Origin: Planococcus sp. MB-3u-03
GTDB taxonomy: Bacteria; Bacillota; Bacilli; Bacillales_A; Planococcaceae
Direction of reading: 5' to 3'
Assembly: GCF_002833405.1 (NCBI RefSeq)
Contig: NZ_CP025135.1
Coordinates: forward strand, 539,501-603,500
Length of the DNA: 64,000 nt
Shown: piece after piece, positions 27,925 through 36,761 of the stretch
Position numbering within the stretch: the first letter of the stretch is position 1
Layout of the letters: each line of letters begins with the position of its first letter
The notes under the pieces: model-generated
Told to the model about the DNA's origin: nothing
Database searches by the model: none
The model's input: only the letters and a program-made list of their open reading frames with translations
Position numbers and translations under genes: made by a program

Positions 27925-28896
27925 TCACTCCTGCGGTTTAATCCAAGTAACTTTTCCATCGTCTTCATCAAATTCAATGATGACGTCTGTGACATTCTTT
28001 ATCTTTTCTTTGAGTTGTTGTTCGATATAATCCCGGATATCGTCTGCTTCTTCAATCGTCATCGATGGATCTACTTCCACTTTGATTTCGATATGCAGGC
28101 TGTCTCCTTCTTTGATGGCATATAAATCTTGAATGTCCATTATTTGTGGGTGCTCCATGATTTTACTGCCAATGCGTGCCTGCAGCCCGAGATCCGCAAC
28201 TCCGAGAACGCCGGCTGCATTGTCGAGGAAAATTCGGCCGACGACTACAATAAGCGAAATCCCGATGATGATGGAGGCATAGCCAGTTGCGCTATGAAAT
28301 GGTGTATAGGTGGAAATAACAATAGCCAATAACGCCAATAAGGCTCCGCCGACTGCCACATTGTCTTCTAGAAAGACCAGTTTGGTGGCTGGTTTTGCTT
28401 CTTTGGCATGCTTGTAACTTGCCGGAATGATTTTGAATCCGCTCACTTCGTCTTTCGGCAAATGCTCGGTGATTTCTTTCATGGCCTTGTAAAGCACTGC
28501 AGCTTCGAGCATGGCTGCTGTTCCTAAGACGCCGATGTTCAGCCAGAACCAGTCCTCGGAATGGGTGGCATCTGAAATGTGATGGATTCCTTCAACAATC
28601 GTTTCGTAGGCAAGTACCCCGACGACCAGGACCGCACCTAATAAAACAAGATTCACCAAACGGCCGAATCCACCTGGAAACCGTTCTGTAGGCTCTTTTT
28701 TGCTGAGTGCAGAACCTATAAAAACAAAAAATTGGTTAGCAGCATCGCCGTAACTATGCATCATTTCTGCAAACATCGCGACGTTGCCGGTAATGAGGTA
28801 AGCGGCGGTTTTTATGATGGCGACCACTGTGTTTACAATAGCTGCCCACAAAGCCGATTTCGTGCCGAACTTCAGTAATCCGATAAATTCCTTCAT
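27925..28896 (-). CDS. Cation diffusion facilitator family transporter
   Basis: A 323-residue CDF metal transporter, which exports divalent cations such as zinc, manganese or cobalt in exchange for protons. The N-terminal half has about six membrane segments, with AEMMHSYGDAANQFFVFIG (helix 2, usual metal site with His and Asp) and LVFLEDNVAVGGALLALLAI (helix 5). The C-terminal cytoplasmic domain includes HIEIKVEVDPSMTIEEADDIRDYIEQQLKE. The closest architecture I recall is the SLC30A9-like branch. It is transcribed alone. Confidence 0.87.
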   Translation of the reverse strand: MKEFIGLLKFGTKSALWAAIVNTVVAIIKTAAYLITGNVAMFAEMMHSYGDAANQFFVFIGSALSKKEPTERFPGGFGRLVNLVLLGAVLVVGVLAYETIVEGIHHISDATHSEDWFWLNIGVLGTAAMLEAAVLYKAMKEITEHLPKDEVSGFKIIPASYKHAKEAKPATKLVFLEDNVAVGGALLALLAIVISTYTPFHSATGYASIIIGISLIVVVGRIFLDNAAGVLGVADLGLQARIGSKIMEHPQIMDIQDLYAIKEGDSLHIEIKVEVDPSMTIEEADDIRDYIEQQLKEKIKNVTDVIIEFDEDDGKVTWIKPQE

Positions 28897-29104
28897 AATT
28901 TGTGCCTTCCTTCTGGAAAAAATTAAGAGTTTACGTAGTTTTATTCCCTGAATGGCTGCCTTGAAACTTAATGATTGCGCTGAAGAAAAAGCGAACCTAG
29001 AACCAGCGTGATGGGGGCGGACATGCTTAACCCACGGTTTCGCAGAGAATTGATTAAGGAAGTGACTGTATGCCGTAGAGATATCGCTTTTTCATCCAAT
29101 AAAA

Positions 29105-29137
29105 AAACGCCTGGATGAAAATCCCAGGCGTTCTTTT
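29105..29137 (-). terminator. Intrinsic terminator for the YdhK-like gene
   Basis: On the minus strand AACGCCTGGG pairs with CCAGGCGTT and is followed by a T run, 3 bases after the stop of the downstream-reading lipoprotein gene. Confidence 0.85.
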
Positions 29138-29139
29138 CA

Positions 29140-29766
29140 TTACTCAGCGGCTAATTCGCTTTCTGTAACCCATTTATGGTTGGTGACTGATTCTCCGGTT
29201 TCGGTATTTTCGAAATCGACCATGTACACGGTCGTTTCTTCAGCGCTGTCGACCGCTGCGCTTGCGCCTTTCATGCCTTCCATATGCTCGGCGTCGAGTG
29301 TGACGGCATCGCCTTCAGCGTAAGGGGTATCTGGTGCGTCTTCGAGTTCTTCGTGAATGACCCATTTATGGTTTTCGACCGGTGCGCCTCCGTCAGTTGG
29401 CGTGTAGCTGACGCTGTAGGCAGTCGTGTCATACGCACCGGCGATGGTTGCTGTGGCGCCATCCATGCCAGGCATATGATTTGCTTGGATGGTCGCCGTA
29501 TCCCCAACGGCATAGGTTGGATTATCGGCTTCCATCAACTCGTCTGGCACTTCGCCATCGCTCGAGTGGTCCATGCCTTCATGGCCATCGCTTTCTTCGC
29601 GCTCTTCTGGGTCATCGATCTCTTCGAGCACTTCACCTGCTTCGTTGGTCGTTTCGGCTTGTTCTTCGGGAGCGGATGAATTATCAGCTTCCTCGCCTCC
29701 GCACGCGGCAAGTGTCAGGGCTGCTGCGAGTGATGCGCTGCCCATCATGAGTTTTTTCCTAATCAT
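29140..29766 (-). CDS. YdhK-family lipoprotein with two DUF1541 repeats
   Basis: A 208-residue lipoprotein: signal peptide with lipobox LAAC (about residue 21), an acidic linker, then two tandem repeats of about 60 residues. Each repeat has the pattern YAVGD/YAEGD, A(N/E)HMPGM-DGA or AEHMEGM-KGA, and NHKWV. This is the DUF1541 (YdhK) fold. Family members often sit with copper genes, and the His-Met motifs would suit copper; that role is inference. Divergently transcribed from another Met/His-rich lipoprotein at 29930, with about 160 bases between. Confidence 0.85.
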   Translation of the reverse strand: MIRKKLMMGSASLAAALTLAACGGEEADNSSAPEEQAETTNEAGEVLEEIDDPEEREESDGHEGMDHSSDGEVPDELMEADNPTYAVGDTATIQANHMPGMDGATATIAGAYDTTAYSVSYTPTDGGAPVENHKWVIHEELEDAPDTPYAEGDAVTLDAEHMEGMKGASAAVDSAEETTVYMVDFENTETGESVTNHKWVTESELAAE

Positions 29767-29929
29767 GCAATTCCCTCATTTCCTGAAAATCTTGTTCTAC
29801 TTGCCACATACCCGATACGTGGCGGAGTATGTGTTTTGTGACAAAGATGCATCATTTTGCGCAATTAGTTGACCTTTTATGCGGACCATGAAACTATAGA
29901 AATAGCACAACAGAGAGGAAGATCGAGCG

Positions 29930-30913
29930 ATGAAAAAGAACTGGTTATGGCCGGTCATGGCAGCCGGGCTGTTCATTTCAGCTTGTAGCGCAGAAACGGC
30001 TCAAGAGGAAACAGAAGATTCAACCGACGCGGCACCTGAATCAGCTGAGGAAACCGAAACAGCTTCAGCAGTGGATAGTGCGGCAATGGAGCTTGAAGTC
30101 CCGTTTGACGGCATGATGGACCATGTTCATGGCATGGGTTATATCGAAGAAAACGGCGGATTGTATTTCGCCTCGCATCACGGCTTGAAAGTGAATCGCG
30201 ATGGAAACTGGACAGAAATAGAAGATCAATACCATGATTTCATGGGCTTTAACGCCACGGCGACTGGTTTTGTGTCATCAGGGCATCCAGATATGCAATC
30301 CGGCATGCAAAATCCGCTCGGCATCAAACGCAGCGATGATGGGGGAGAAACCTTCGATGACCTCGGATTTGAAGGAGAAACGGATTTTCATGAAATGGCA
30401 GTCGGCTACAATACGAATAATTTATTCGTCTTCAATCCGCAAGCCAACTCCGAAATGGAAACCGGCTTCCACCGCAGCGACGATGCCGGAGAGTCTTGGC
30501 AGCAGACAGCAGCAGAAGGGCTTGAGGGAAAAGTGACCTATCTTGCGATGCATCCCGATGATTCGATGATGATCGCAGCAGCGTCGAACCAGGGGATTTT
30601 CTTGTCTGAAGACGGCGGCGAGAGCTTCACGCGCATCACGGAAGGCGAACTCGGAACCGCTGCATTCTTCAGTGAAGATGCGCTTTATTACGCTACGTAC
30701 AGCGAAGAAGCAAAACTCGTGAAACGTGATCTGTCAGGCGGCGAAGAGGAGATTTCCTTGCCGGAGATGACAGAAGACGGTGTTGTCTACCTCGCGCAGC
30801 ATCCGGAGAACCCAGAGCAGCTGGCAATTTATACAGCCAAAGGCCATGCATGGGAGACGCAGGATGCCGGTGAAAACTGGACACAAATCTTGAATGCGGG
30901 GCAAGTGCAGTAA
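29930..30913 (+). CDS. Sialidase-fold (BNR repeat) lipoprotein
   Basis: A 327-residue lipoprotein with lipobox ISAC (about residue 19), an acidic linker and a beta-propeller built from Asp-box motifs: RSDDGGETF, RSDDAGESW, LSEDGGESF and TQDAGENW. The domain begins with MMDHVHGMGYIEENGG, characteristic of the group named F510_1955 family glycosylhydrolase. True glycosidase activity is unproven; the Asp boxes show the fold, not the chemistry. It lies back to back with the YdhK-like gene. The ATG at 29930 is preceded by AGAGAGGAAGA. Confidence 0.82.
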   Translation: MKKNWLWPVMAAGLFISACSAETAQEETEDSTDAAPESAEETETASAVDSAAMELEVPFDGMMDHVHGMGYIEENGGLYFASHHGLKVNRDGNWTEIEDQYHDFMGFNATATGFVSSGHPDMQSGMQNPLGIKRSDDGGETFDDLGFEGETDFHEMAVGYNTNNLFVFNPQANSEMETGFHRSDDAGESWQQTAAEGLEGKVTYLAMHPDDSMMIAAASNQGIFLSEDGGESFTRITEGELGTAAFFSEDALYYATYSEEAKLVKRDLSGGEEEISLPEMTEDGVVYLAQHPENPEQLAIYTAKGHAWETQDAGENWTQILNAGQVQ

Positions 30914-30965
30914 GCGGTAATGAGTGAATACCTTATCTAATGGAAGCCTAGCATGACAAACGATC

Positions 30966-31001
30966 AACACCCGCCCTCAAATCTGAGGGCGGGTGTTTTT
31001 T
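30966..31001. terminator. Bidirectional intrinsic terminator
   Basis: AACACCCGCCCTCA pairs with TGAGGGCGGGTGTT and is followed by TTTT. It sits between the convergent BNR lipoprotein and desaturase-like genes. Confidence 0.88.
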
Positions 31002-32481
31002 ACGTCAGCAAAGCTTTTCCGGAAATTGAGCGTGCGCAGTGGATGCCACTTGCGGCGACGCCGATCGTGCCGCCGCCAGGGAAGATATGGTCACCCGTCA
31101 GATACAGTTCCGGCAAACCGCTATGATGTGAAATGGACTTGAACAACGCCGCATCCAAAGTCTGCGCGAAGCCGCCCACATAGCCGTTCGGACGTCCGGT
31201 ATAATGCTGCCAGGCGAGCGGGGCGCCGCTTTCGACATGGACGATCGCCGAACGGAATCCTGGGATATGCTGCTCGATCAACTCCAGCATGCGCTCTGAG
31301 AGTTCGGTGCGCATCGCTTCATAATCCTCCTGCGGCTGCCAATAGCCGGGCTTCGAATGCGTCGAAATGGTCACCGTCTGGAAGCCTTCAGGGGCGCGCA
31401 GCCGGTCATCGGGCCGTGATGCCGACATGAAGAAATGATGCCCTTCGTCCATGGCCGCACCGCTCGAGAGCTGGCGGAATTCGGGGAGAGGTTCTGACAG
31501 TTTCTCTGCATCGATCGCCAAGTATAAAGTCAAAGTCGTCCAGGTTTCGGTGCCGATGCCTTCTTGCAGCGGGCGTTTCAATCGGTGATGATGATCGACC
31601 GGCAACAGCTCGGTCAATTGCTGGATCGGCGCATTGAAGACGACGGCGTCCGCTTCGTAGGAATTGCCGCGCTGGTCGCGGGCATGCCAGACGCCTTCTT
31701 GATACTCAAGCGTCTGTACGGTGCGCGGCTTTTTTACTTTGCCGCCATTTTCTTTAATGCTGTCCGCCATCAATTCCGCGAAACGGTACAAGCCGCCCGG
31801 GACGTAATAAGCGCCTTCATGGTAAATATCGAGCGCCACTGCCGCAAGCAGATACGAGACATCTTCCGTTGACGTCTGCATGCTGTCGATCAACAGCCCA
31901 TCGAGCACATGGCGGAACGCATCGAGTTCGTGGAGGCCGTGCTTTTTCAACACGTCACCGAGTGTCAGCTGGAATTTCGGCAACAGGCGCAAATGAACCG
32001 GGCGCAAGGCTTTGGTGAGCGCAGCCCATTCCCGCGCATTGGCTGGCGGCAGCGCAGGCAGCGGCCCCATCAAGGTGCGGGTGATGCGTGCCGTCCGGTA
32101 CAATTCCGCATAGAACGACAGGATCGCGGTTTTATGCTGTGGAAAATGCGCAGCGAGTTCGCGCACATGCCTCCTGCGGTCTTTATGGAAAACGAAAGTT
32201 CCTGTCGGGTGGACCATTTCCATCACCCGCTCGAGCGGTTCGAGTTCCATTTGCTTTCCGAGGTGGCGGAATATGCGTTCATGAATGCCGCCGGGCTCGA
32301 GTCCCATGCCGAGTGTGGCGCCGACCGGAAATAAATACGGATGGCGTTTGTATTTTCCGGCGCAGCCGCCGAGTTCTGCAGCAGCTTCGAGCACGGTCAC
32401 TTCATAACCTTCTTTTGCCAGCAAGGATCCGGCCGTCAATCCGCCGATGCCGGCGCCGACGACCAATATGCGTTTTGTCAT
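31000..32481 (-). CDS. FAD-dependent oxidoreductase of the CrtI/CrtISO/RetSat type
   Basis: A 493-residue flavoenzyme of the phytoene desaturase / carotene isomerase / retinol saturase superfamily. The dinucleotide-binding start RILVVGAGIGGLTAGSLLAKEGYEVTVLE is followed by ELGGCAGKY. The C-terminal flavin motif is LTGDHIFPGGGTIGVAASGIHCARSI, as in CrtISO and RetSat. It may act on carotenoid or other polyene lipids, but no crt biosynthesis genes adjoin it, so the substrate is open. Of two adjacent ATG codons, 32481 has better spacing from GAGGGG than 32484. Upstream on the same strand is the copper-binding protein gene. Confidence 0.82.
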   Translation of the reverse strand: MTKRILVVGAGIGGLTAGSLLAKEGYEVTVLEAAAELGGCAGKYKRHPYLFPVGATLGMGLEPGGIHERIFRHLGKQMELEPLERVMEMVHPTGTFVFHKDRRRHVRELAAHFPQHKTAILSFYAELYRTARITRTLMGPLPALPPANAREWAALTKALRPVHLRLLPKFQLTLGDVLKKHGLHELDAFRHVLDGLLIDSMQTSTEDVSYLLAAVALDIYHEGAYYVPGGLYRFAELMADSIKENGGKVKKPRTVQTLEYQEGVWHARDQRGNSYEADAVVFNAPIQQLTELLPVDHHHRLKRPLQEGIGTETWTTLTLYLAIDAEKLSEPLPEFRQLSSGAAMDEGHHFFMSASRPDDRLRAPEGFQTVTISTHSKPGYWQPQEDYEAMRTELSERMLELIEQHIPGFRSAIVHVESGAPLAWQHYTGRPNGYVGGFAQTLDAALFKSISHHSGLPELYLTGDHIFPGGGTIGVAASGIHCARSISGKALLT

Positions 32482-32503
32482 CATGTCCCCTCATTTCTCC
32501 CAT

Positions 32504-32534
32504 GAAAAAACGCCCGGCAGATCAGCCGGACGCA
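32504..32534 (-). terminator. Intrinsic terminator for the DUF326 gene
   Basis: On the minus strand GCGTCCGGCTGATC pairs with GCCGGGCG through a GC-rich stem, followed by six T. Confidence 0.85.
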
Positions 32535-32540
32535 TGTCTC

Positions 32541-32870
32541 TTATGCCACTTGTCTGCAAGCTTCTGCGCATTTCAGGCAAGCTTCCGCGCATTTTTGGCA
32601 ATGCTCATGGTCATGTTGTTTGCATTCGTTTCCGCATGCTTCACAAATCTCCGCGCATACTTTCGCGAGTTGTGAGACAAACGGCGAGTTGCGTTCAATG
32701 GCTTGTGCCAAATAGGCACACATGTCTGCGCATTCGCGGTCGAGCCGGATGCACTCGGCCATCATTTTCACATCGTCTTCTTTCAGGCAAGCATCGAAAC
32801 AATGATTGCACGCCACCATGCAGTCATGGAGCGTCTTGGATAGTTCTGCGTGTTTTGCATGTTCTACCAT
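32541..32870 (-). CDS. Four-helix-bundle copper-binding protein (DUF326, YhjQ-like)
   Basis: A 109-residue cysteine-rich helical protein. Cysteines repeat at heptad-like spacing along the helices: CMVACNHCFDACL, CIRLDRECADMCAY, CAEICEACGNEC, and HCQKCAEACLKCAEACRQ. This is the pattern of the Csp/DUF326 copper-storage family, where the cysteines line the core of a four-helix bundle and bind many Cu(I). No signal peptide is seen, so it is cytosolic. With CopCD at 12-13.7 kb and the YdhK/BNR lipoproteins at 29-31 kb it forms a loose copper theme. Confidence 0.88.
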   Translation of the reverse strand: MVEHAKHAELSKTLHDCMVACNHCFDACLKEDDVKMMAECIRLDRECADMCAYLAQAIERNSPFVSQLAKVCAEICEACGNECKQHDHEHCQKCAEACLKCAEACRQVA

Positions 32871-32958
32871 TCCGTAAAACCTCCTATAAGAATTATGTTC
32901 ATTCGCTTATTCCTTGGATTTCCCGACTGTCAGGAAAATAAACAATGGCCAGTAGATT

Positions 32959-33180
32959 CTATCCGTTTTTACGCAGTCCCGGCTTTTGTTCAAGCTCTTT
33001 CATGCGCTTGCGGAACTCGTCTTCCGACAGCTCGCCGCGCGAAAAGCGCTCTTTCAATAACTGCGCTTCGTGGTGGGGGGCGGGCAGTTTATGCGGTTTA
33101 TGGCGAATGAAAAACAAGACGAGACAGAGGATGATGAGCACGACCATCAAAGCGACGAGGACAATAAAGAGCCTGAACAT
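32959..33180 (-). CDS. SHOCT-domain membrane protein
   Basis: A 73-residue protein with one N-terminal membrane helix (about 3-24) and a C-terminal SHOCT motif, LLKERFSRGELSEDEFRKRMKEL (about 42-64). SHOCT is a short oligomerisation-type domain. The stop is followed closely by the DUF326 gene on the same strand, with about 90 bases between. Function unknown. Confidence 0.78.
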   Translation of the reverse strand: MFRLFIVLVALMVVLIILCLVLFFIRHKPHKLPAPHHEAQLLKERFSRGELSEDEFRKRMKELEQKPGLRKNG

Positions 33181-33323
33181 AAGCGTTCACTCCGTTCGCT
33201 TTCTTTTCTTCCAGTTTACGCTATAACACTGAAAATTGCGTCTTTTAAAGTTGCAAAAATCACTTCTTGTAAAATGCTGGATATGCTACGCTTATGGATA
33301 ATTCAAAAAAAGGGGGAAGCGGG

Positions 33324-33878
33324 ATGTTTACACATAAGATTGATGAAGAGTTGGCGTTGAAATTGGTCGAGACGCAAGATGCGGAACGGATTTTTGAATT
33401 GACGGATCGTTCGCGTGCTGCACTGAAGGAGTGGCTGCCGTGGCTCGATCACACGAAAACCATCGAGGATACGAAAAATTTCATCCAGTCGGGTGCAGAG
33501 AGTTTCGCGCTCGGCAAAAGCTTGAATTGCGCGATTGTCTACCGCGGCGAACTGGCAGGAATCGCCGGCTTCAACGAAATCAATGAAGCGAAACAGACGG
33601 CCTATATCGGCTATTGGCTCGACACGGAATACCAGGGAAAAGGCATCATGACGCGAGTCGCAAAGGCGCTGACGGATTATGCGCTAACGGAGCGCGGGCT
33701 CAATAAAGTCGAGATCCGTGCAGCGGTCGGCAACCAGAAAAGCCGCAACATCCCGATCCGTCTCGGCTTCACGGAAGAAGGTACCATTCGCCAGGGAGAA
33801 TGGCTTTACGATCACTTTGTCGACAGTGTCGTCTACGGCATGCTGAAATCGGAATGGCCATCTGAAAAAGGCGAATGA
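33324..33878 (+). CDS. GNAT-family N-acetyltransferase (RimL/YdaF-like)
   Basis: A 184-residue acetyltransferase of the GNAT superfamily, resembling RimL and YdaF. It opens with a substrate-side region WLPWLDHTKTIEDTKNFI and has AYIGYWLDTEYQGKGIMTRVAKALTDYAL, the acetyl-CoA pyrophosphate-binding motif A (QGKG), then EIRAAVGNQKSRNIPIRLGFTEEG. RimL acetylates ribosomal protein L12; the actual target here is unknown. I chose the ATG at 33324 with GGGGGAAGCGGG upstream over an ATG at 33294 that lacks a ribosome site. Monocistronic. Confidence 0.85.
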   Translation: MFTHKIDEELALKLVETQDAERIFELTDRSRAALKEWLPWLDHTKTIEDTKNFIQSGAESFALGKSLNCAIVYRGELAGIAGFNEINEAKQTAYIGYWLDTEYQGKGIMTRVAKALTDYALTERGLNKVEIRAAVGNQKSRNIPIRLGFTEEGTIRQGEWLYDHFVDSVVYGMLKSEWPSEKGE

Positions 33879-33974
33879 AACTCACCTATACTTTTCAGAG
33901 TGTTGGAGAAGATCATGATTCGTTATGAATAAAATTGAGAGCACCCTTCTACATTCAAAAATCAATATTGTATC

Positions 33975-34195
33975 TCAGTATTTGGAGAAGCGTTCGCTCG
34001 ACTCCTGTGGACTAGCGAGACGACCGAGACCCCGCAAGGAATGAATGGGCGAAGCTTAGCTGAGCGAATTCATTTGCGACGCATCTGCCACGCAGATGTG
34101 GGAGCACAAGGGTTTTGAGGCGACTGAGGAGGCTTGGGCGCGAGCCCACGGAAAGCGAGCGATAAGCTTCGGAAAATACGGGTTTCTAATTTTCT
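33975..34195 (+). repeat. Dispersed intergenic repeat, family A, copy 2, with inserted module
   Basis: In inverse orientation to copy 1, it begins AGTATTTGGAGAAGCGTTCG and ends AAGCGAGCGATAAGCTTCGG. Between GAGACCCCGCAAGG and GAGGAGGCTTGG it carries roughly 75 extra bases (about 34040-34118) absent from copy 1. The insert has AATGAAT and ATTCATTTGCGAC flanks and a GCATCTGC/GCAGATGT hairpin, matching the module in repeat C1. It explains the otherwise empty 33.9-34.3 kb gap. Confidence 0.85.
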
Positions 34196-34312
34196 CGACC
34201 ACACAGAAAAAGACTCATGAAGTTAAGACATCTTTTTTTACGCAATGTTTCCCACAGCCTTCCTCATTTAGTAAAATAAGAAGGAAACTAGAATTACAGG
34301 AGGAATACTATT

Positions 34313-34603
34313 ATGAAGCATTTTCTACTCGGCCTTCTAGTATCAGGCCTTATCGCACTTATCGCTTTTCTAGCGGATGACTGGGCGCTATTGTTCCCGA
34401 TTGCGGGTGCGGTCGCAGTCATCGCGCTTGTCTGGGCGGTCATCTCGTCCATCACAGCAGGCAAGCAAGTGAAATCTTCATTCAACACGAGTTCAGAACG
34501 CCGCCGGGCACAGCAGGCGCGCAACGCCAAAGTGAAAAATCTCGTGCTGTTCGCGTTGCCGAATCTCGTGTTGGCGCTTTACGGGTTGTTCATACTTTCT
34601 TAA
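34313..34603 (+). CDS. Small membrane protein, possibly DUF5316
   Basis: A 96-residue protein with three membrane segments (about 3-20, 25-48 and 76-95) and a basic loop with QVKSSFNTSSERRRAQQARNAK. It resembles the DUF5316 family in size and layout, but I am not sure. The ATG at 34313 follows ACAGGAGGAAT. It lies 18 bases before the methyltransferase gene, probably in one operon. Confidence 0.6.
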   Translation: MKHFLLGLLVSGLIALIAFLADDWALLFPIAGAVAVIALVWAVISSITAGKQVKSSFNTSSERRRAQQARNAKVKNLVLFALPNLVLALYGLFILS

Positions 34604-34621
34604 ACGAAAGAGGGGGATGTC

Positions 34622-35380
34622 ATGCTCAGCTATTATAGTTCCTTGTCTGCAGAAGTGTACGACCTCGATAAGCCGATCGGCAAATCGTTCGGCGATGTCG
34701 AGTTCTACAGGGAGCGCCTTGCCGGGAATGAAGGGCGTATTTTAGAGCCCGCTACCGGGACCGGCCGTTTGCTCGTGCCGCTCCTAGAAGACGGCCTTCA
34801 CATCGACGGCTTCGACAGTTCGTCCGAAATGCTTGATATTTGCCGAGCCCATTGCAAAGAACGTGGGTTGCATCCGAAATTATTCGAAGCGGATATGGAA
34901 ACATTCCGCATCGATGTCGAATACGATGCTGTCATTTTGCCGGCGGGAACGTTCCAGTTGCTGGCAGGACGTGAACAGGCGATTAAAGCCTTGAAGAATT
35001 TCCGTAAGCATCTGGCGCCGGGCGGCCGGTTGCTCGTCGATTTGTACGTTCCGCAAGGCTTTGAGATCGACCGGCCGAGAACGCGGACCTGGCAGACAAA
35101 AGCCGGGGAAGTGATCACGCTCGAGAGCAAGACCGTCGAAGTCGATTGGATCAAGCAATGTTCCGTGTCGCATAACCGCTACGAGAAATGGCAAGGCGGC
35201 AAGCTGATCCAAACCGAACTCGAACGCTTCCCGATGCGCTGGTACGGCGTCGAGGAATTCAAGCTGCTGCTCGGCAGCCAAGGCTTCGAAGACATCATCG
35301 TGTCGTCCAATTACGAATACGGCCAATACCCAAAGAACGCTCAGCATGCCGTCACCTTTGAAGCAATCGCACATATTTGA
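34622..35380 (+). CDS. Class I SAM-dependent methyltransferase
   Basis: A 252-residue Rossmann-fold methyltransferase. SAM motif I is ILEPATGTGRLLVPLL (about 40-55), followed by GFDSSSEMLDICRAH (motif II) and DAVILPAGTFQLL, with LAPGGRLLVDLYVP after motif III. The C-terminal part has beta-strands of unknown specificity. The ATG at 34622 follows GAGGGGG. Paired with the small membrane protein upstream; the substrate is unknown. Confidence 0.85.
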   Translation: MLSYYSSLSAEVYDLDKPIGKSFGDVEFYRERLAGNEGRILEPATGTGRLLVPLLEDGLHIDGFDSSSEMLDICRAHCKERGLHPKLFEADMETFRIDVEYDAVILPAGTFQLLAGREQAIKALKNFRKHLAPGGRLLVDLYVPQGFEIDRPRTRTWQTKAGEVITLESKTVEVDWIKQCSVSHNRYEKWQGGKLIQTELERFPMRWYGVEEFKLLLGSQGFEDIIVSSNYEYGQYPKNAQHAVTFEAIAHI

Positions 35381-35385
35381 AAATC

Positions 35386-35422
35386 AAAAGCTGTTTGGAG
35401 AAAAAATCCAAACAGCTTTTTG
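35386..35422 (+). terminator. Intrinsic terminator
   Basis: AAAAGCTGTTTGGA pairs with TCCAAACAGCTTTT, ending in TTG, 5 bases after the methyltransferase stop. Confidence 0.88.
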
Positions 35423-35631
35423 TATGACCGAAATTCTATATAGGACTGGCTGACGGTGTTTCATTCCACTCATGAAAATCTGGAACGAAACTGTAGCTTT
35501 TCAAAAAAGTTAGATTTGCAGCTAATTCGGGTAAACTCGTAAAGGTCTGGAAGTAAAATCGCTGTAACTGCAATCATAGGAAGTTTCTAGATAAGCGAGG
35601 CTTTCAGATAGAAAGAAAAGGGGGATCGAGC

Positions 35632-36569
35632 ATGATTACAATACATAAAACCTCTGCTGGCGGAGATTTACAAACAATTGATACCTTCGAGAAGAATAGT
35701 TGGATCAATATGGTGGCGCCTTCACAAGAGGAAATCAAAGGAATAGTAGAACGCTTCAATATTCCCATCGAATTTTTAGAAGACCCATTGGATTTAGAAG
35801 AAAGCGCACGGATTGAATATGACGAAGAGACAAATTCTACATTGATCATTAACGATCTTCCGATTGTCGATGACAACAGCCCGCAGCTCGACTCTTATAT
35901 TACAATCCCCATCGGCATCATTTTAGGGGGAGATTTCATCGTCACCATATGCAGCCAAGCGACGAATTCCGTGGAAAACGTCATCAAGAAAAACGTGAAT
36001 ACGTCGATGAAAATCGCTTTGCGCTTGAAGTGTTATTGTCGATTTCTACCCAGTACATAATGAAGTTGAAGAAATTGAACAAACAGCGCCTCAAAATCGA
36101 AAGCAATTTGAAGGATTCTTTAACGAACAAGCAACTATATAAGATCATGGAGATTGAAAAAAGCTTGGTGTACTTCCTGACATCATTAAAAGCGAATGGC
36201 GATGTCATCACGAAGTTGTTCCGGACGCATTCCATCAAATTGTATGAAGACGATGAAGACTTGTTGGAAGATGTGAAAATCGAAAACAATCAAGGAATTG
36301 AAACGACTGAGCTGTATACCAGAATCTTGGACAGCATCACGGGCTCGTATTCTTCGCTCATATCGAATGAATTGAACAACACGATGAAAACCTTGACCCT
36401 TTTCACGGTATTCTTAACCCTTCCGACCTTGATCTTCAGCTTTTTCGGCATGAACGTGGCGTTGCCTATTTCCGGGCAGGAGCCTGGTTCATGGATTACG
36501 ACACTGGTTCTGTCCGCCATTTTGATGCTTGTCATCGCGGTTTCTCTATGGAAAAGAAGAATATTTTAG
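35632..36569 (+). pseudogene. corA: CorA-like magnesium transporter, single-base frameshift
   Basis: About 312 residues if one base is restored. The N-terminal cytoplasmic part (INMVAPSQEEIKGIVERFNIPIEFLEDPLDLEESARIEY) runs in one frame to NVIKKNVNTSM. The second frame carries RFALEVLLSISTQYIMKLKKLNKQR, the long stalk helix and the pore signature FFGMNVALP before two membrane helices, ending KRRIF. Adding one A to the A4 run at 36010-36013 gives NTSMKNRFALEV and joins them. The pore motif GMNV matches the CorA GMN hallmark. AAAAGGGGGATCGAGC precedes the ATG. As read, no full transporter is made. Confidence 0.83.
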
Positions 36570-36573
36570 CCGA

Positions 36574-36607
36574 AAACGCCTGGAGATAAATCCAGGCGTT
36601 TTTTTAT
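36574..36607 (+). terminator. Intrinsic terminator
   Basis: AAACGCCTGGA pairs with TCCAGGCGTTT, followed by TTTTTA. Confidence 0.88.
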
Positions 36608-36761
36608 ATGCTTTTTAACTGGGATTCAGCAATGAAAATTAGAGGGTTAGTGGCGGGCGGGGCGAATGTATATACTAACAATCGACAGTGCGGATCTATG
36701 CCGCTTGCTATTACTGCTGCCTTGGCCATGAGAATTCATCGTCAAAAAAGGAGTGTAGAAC

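Noticed and set aside
29870..29910. Promoter TTGACC ... TATAGA before the BNR lipoprotein
   Set aside because: The spacer is about 20 bases, too long for a dependable sigma-A call.
34096..34380. Open frame sharing EEAWARAHGKRAISFGKY with another at 11.5-11.8 kb
   Set aside because: Similarity comes from the family A DNA repeat; neither frame has a ribosome site or stays open across all copies.
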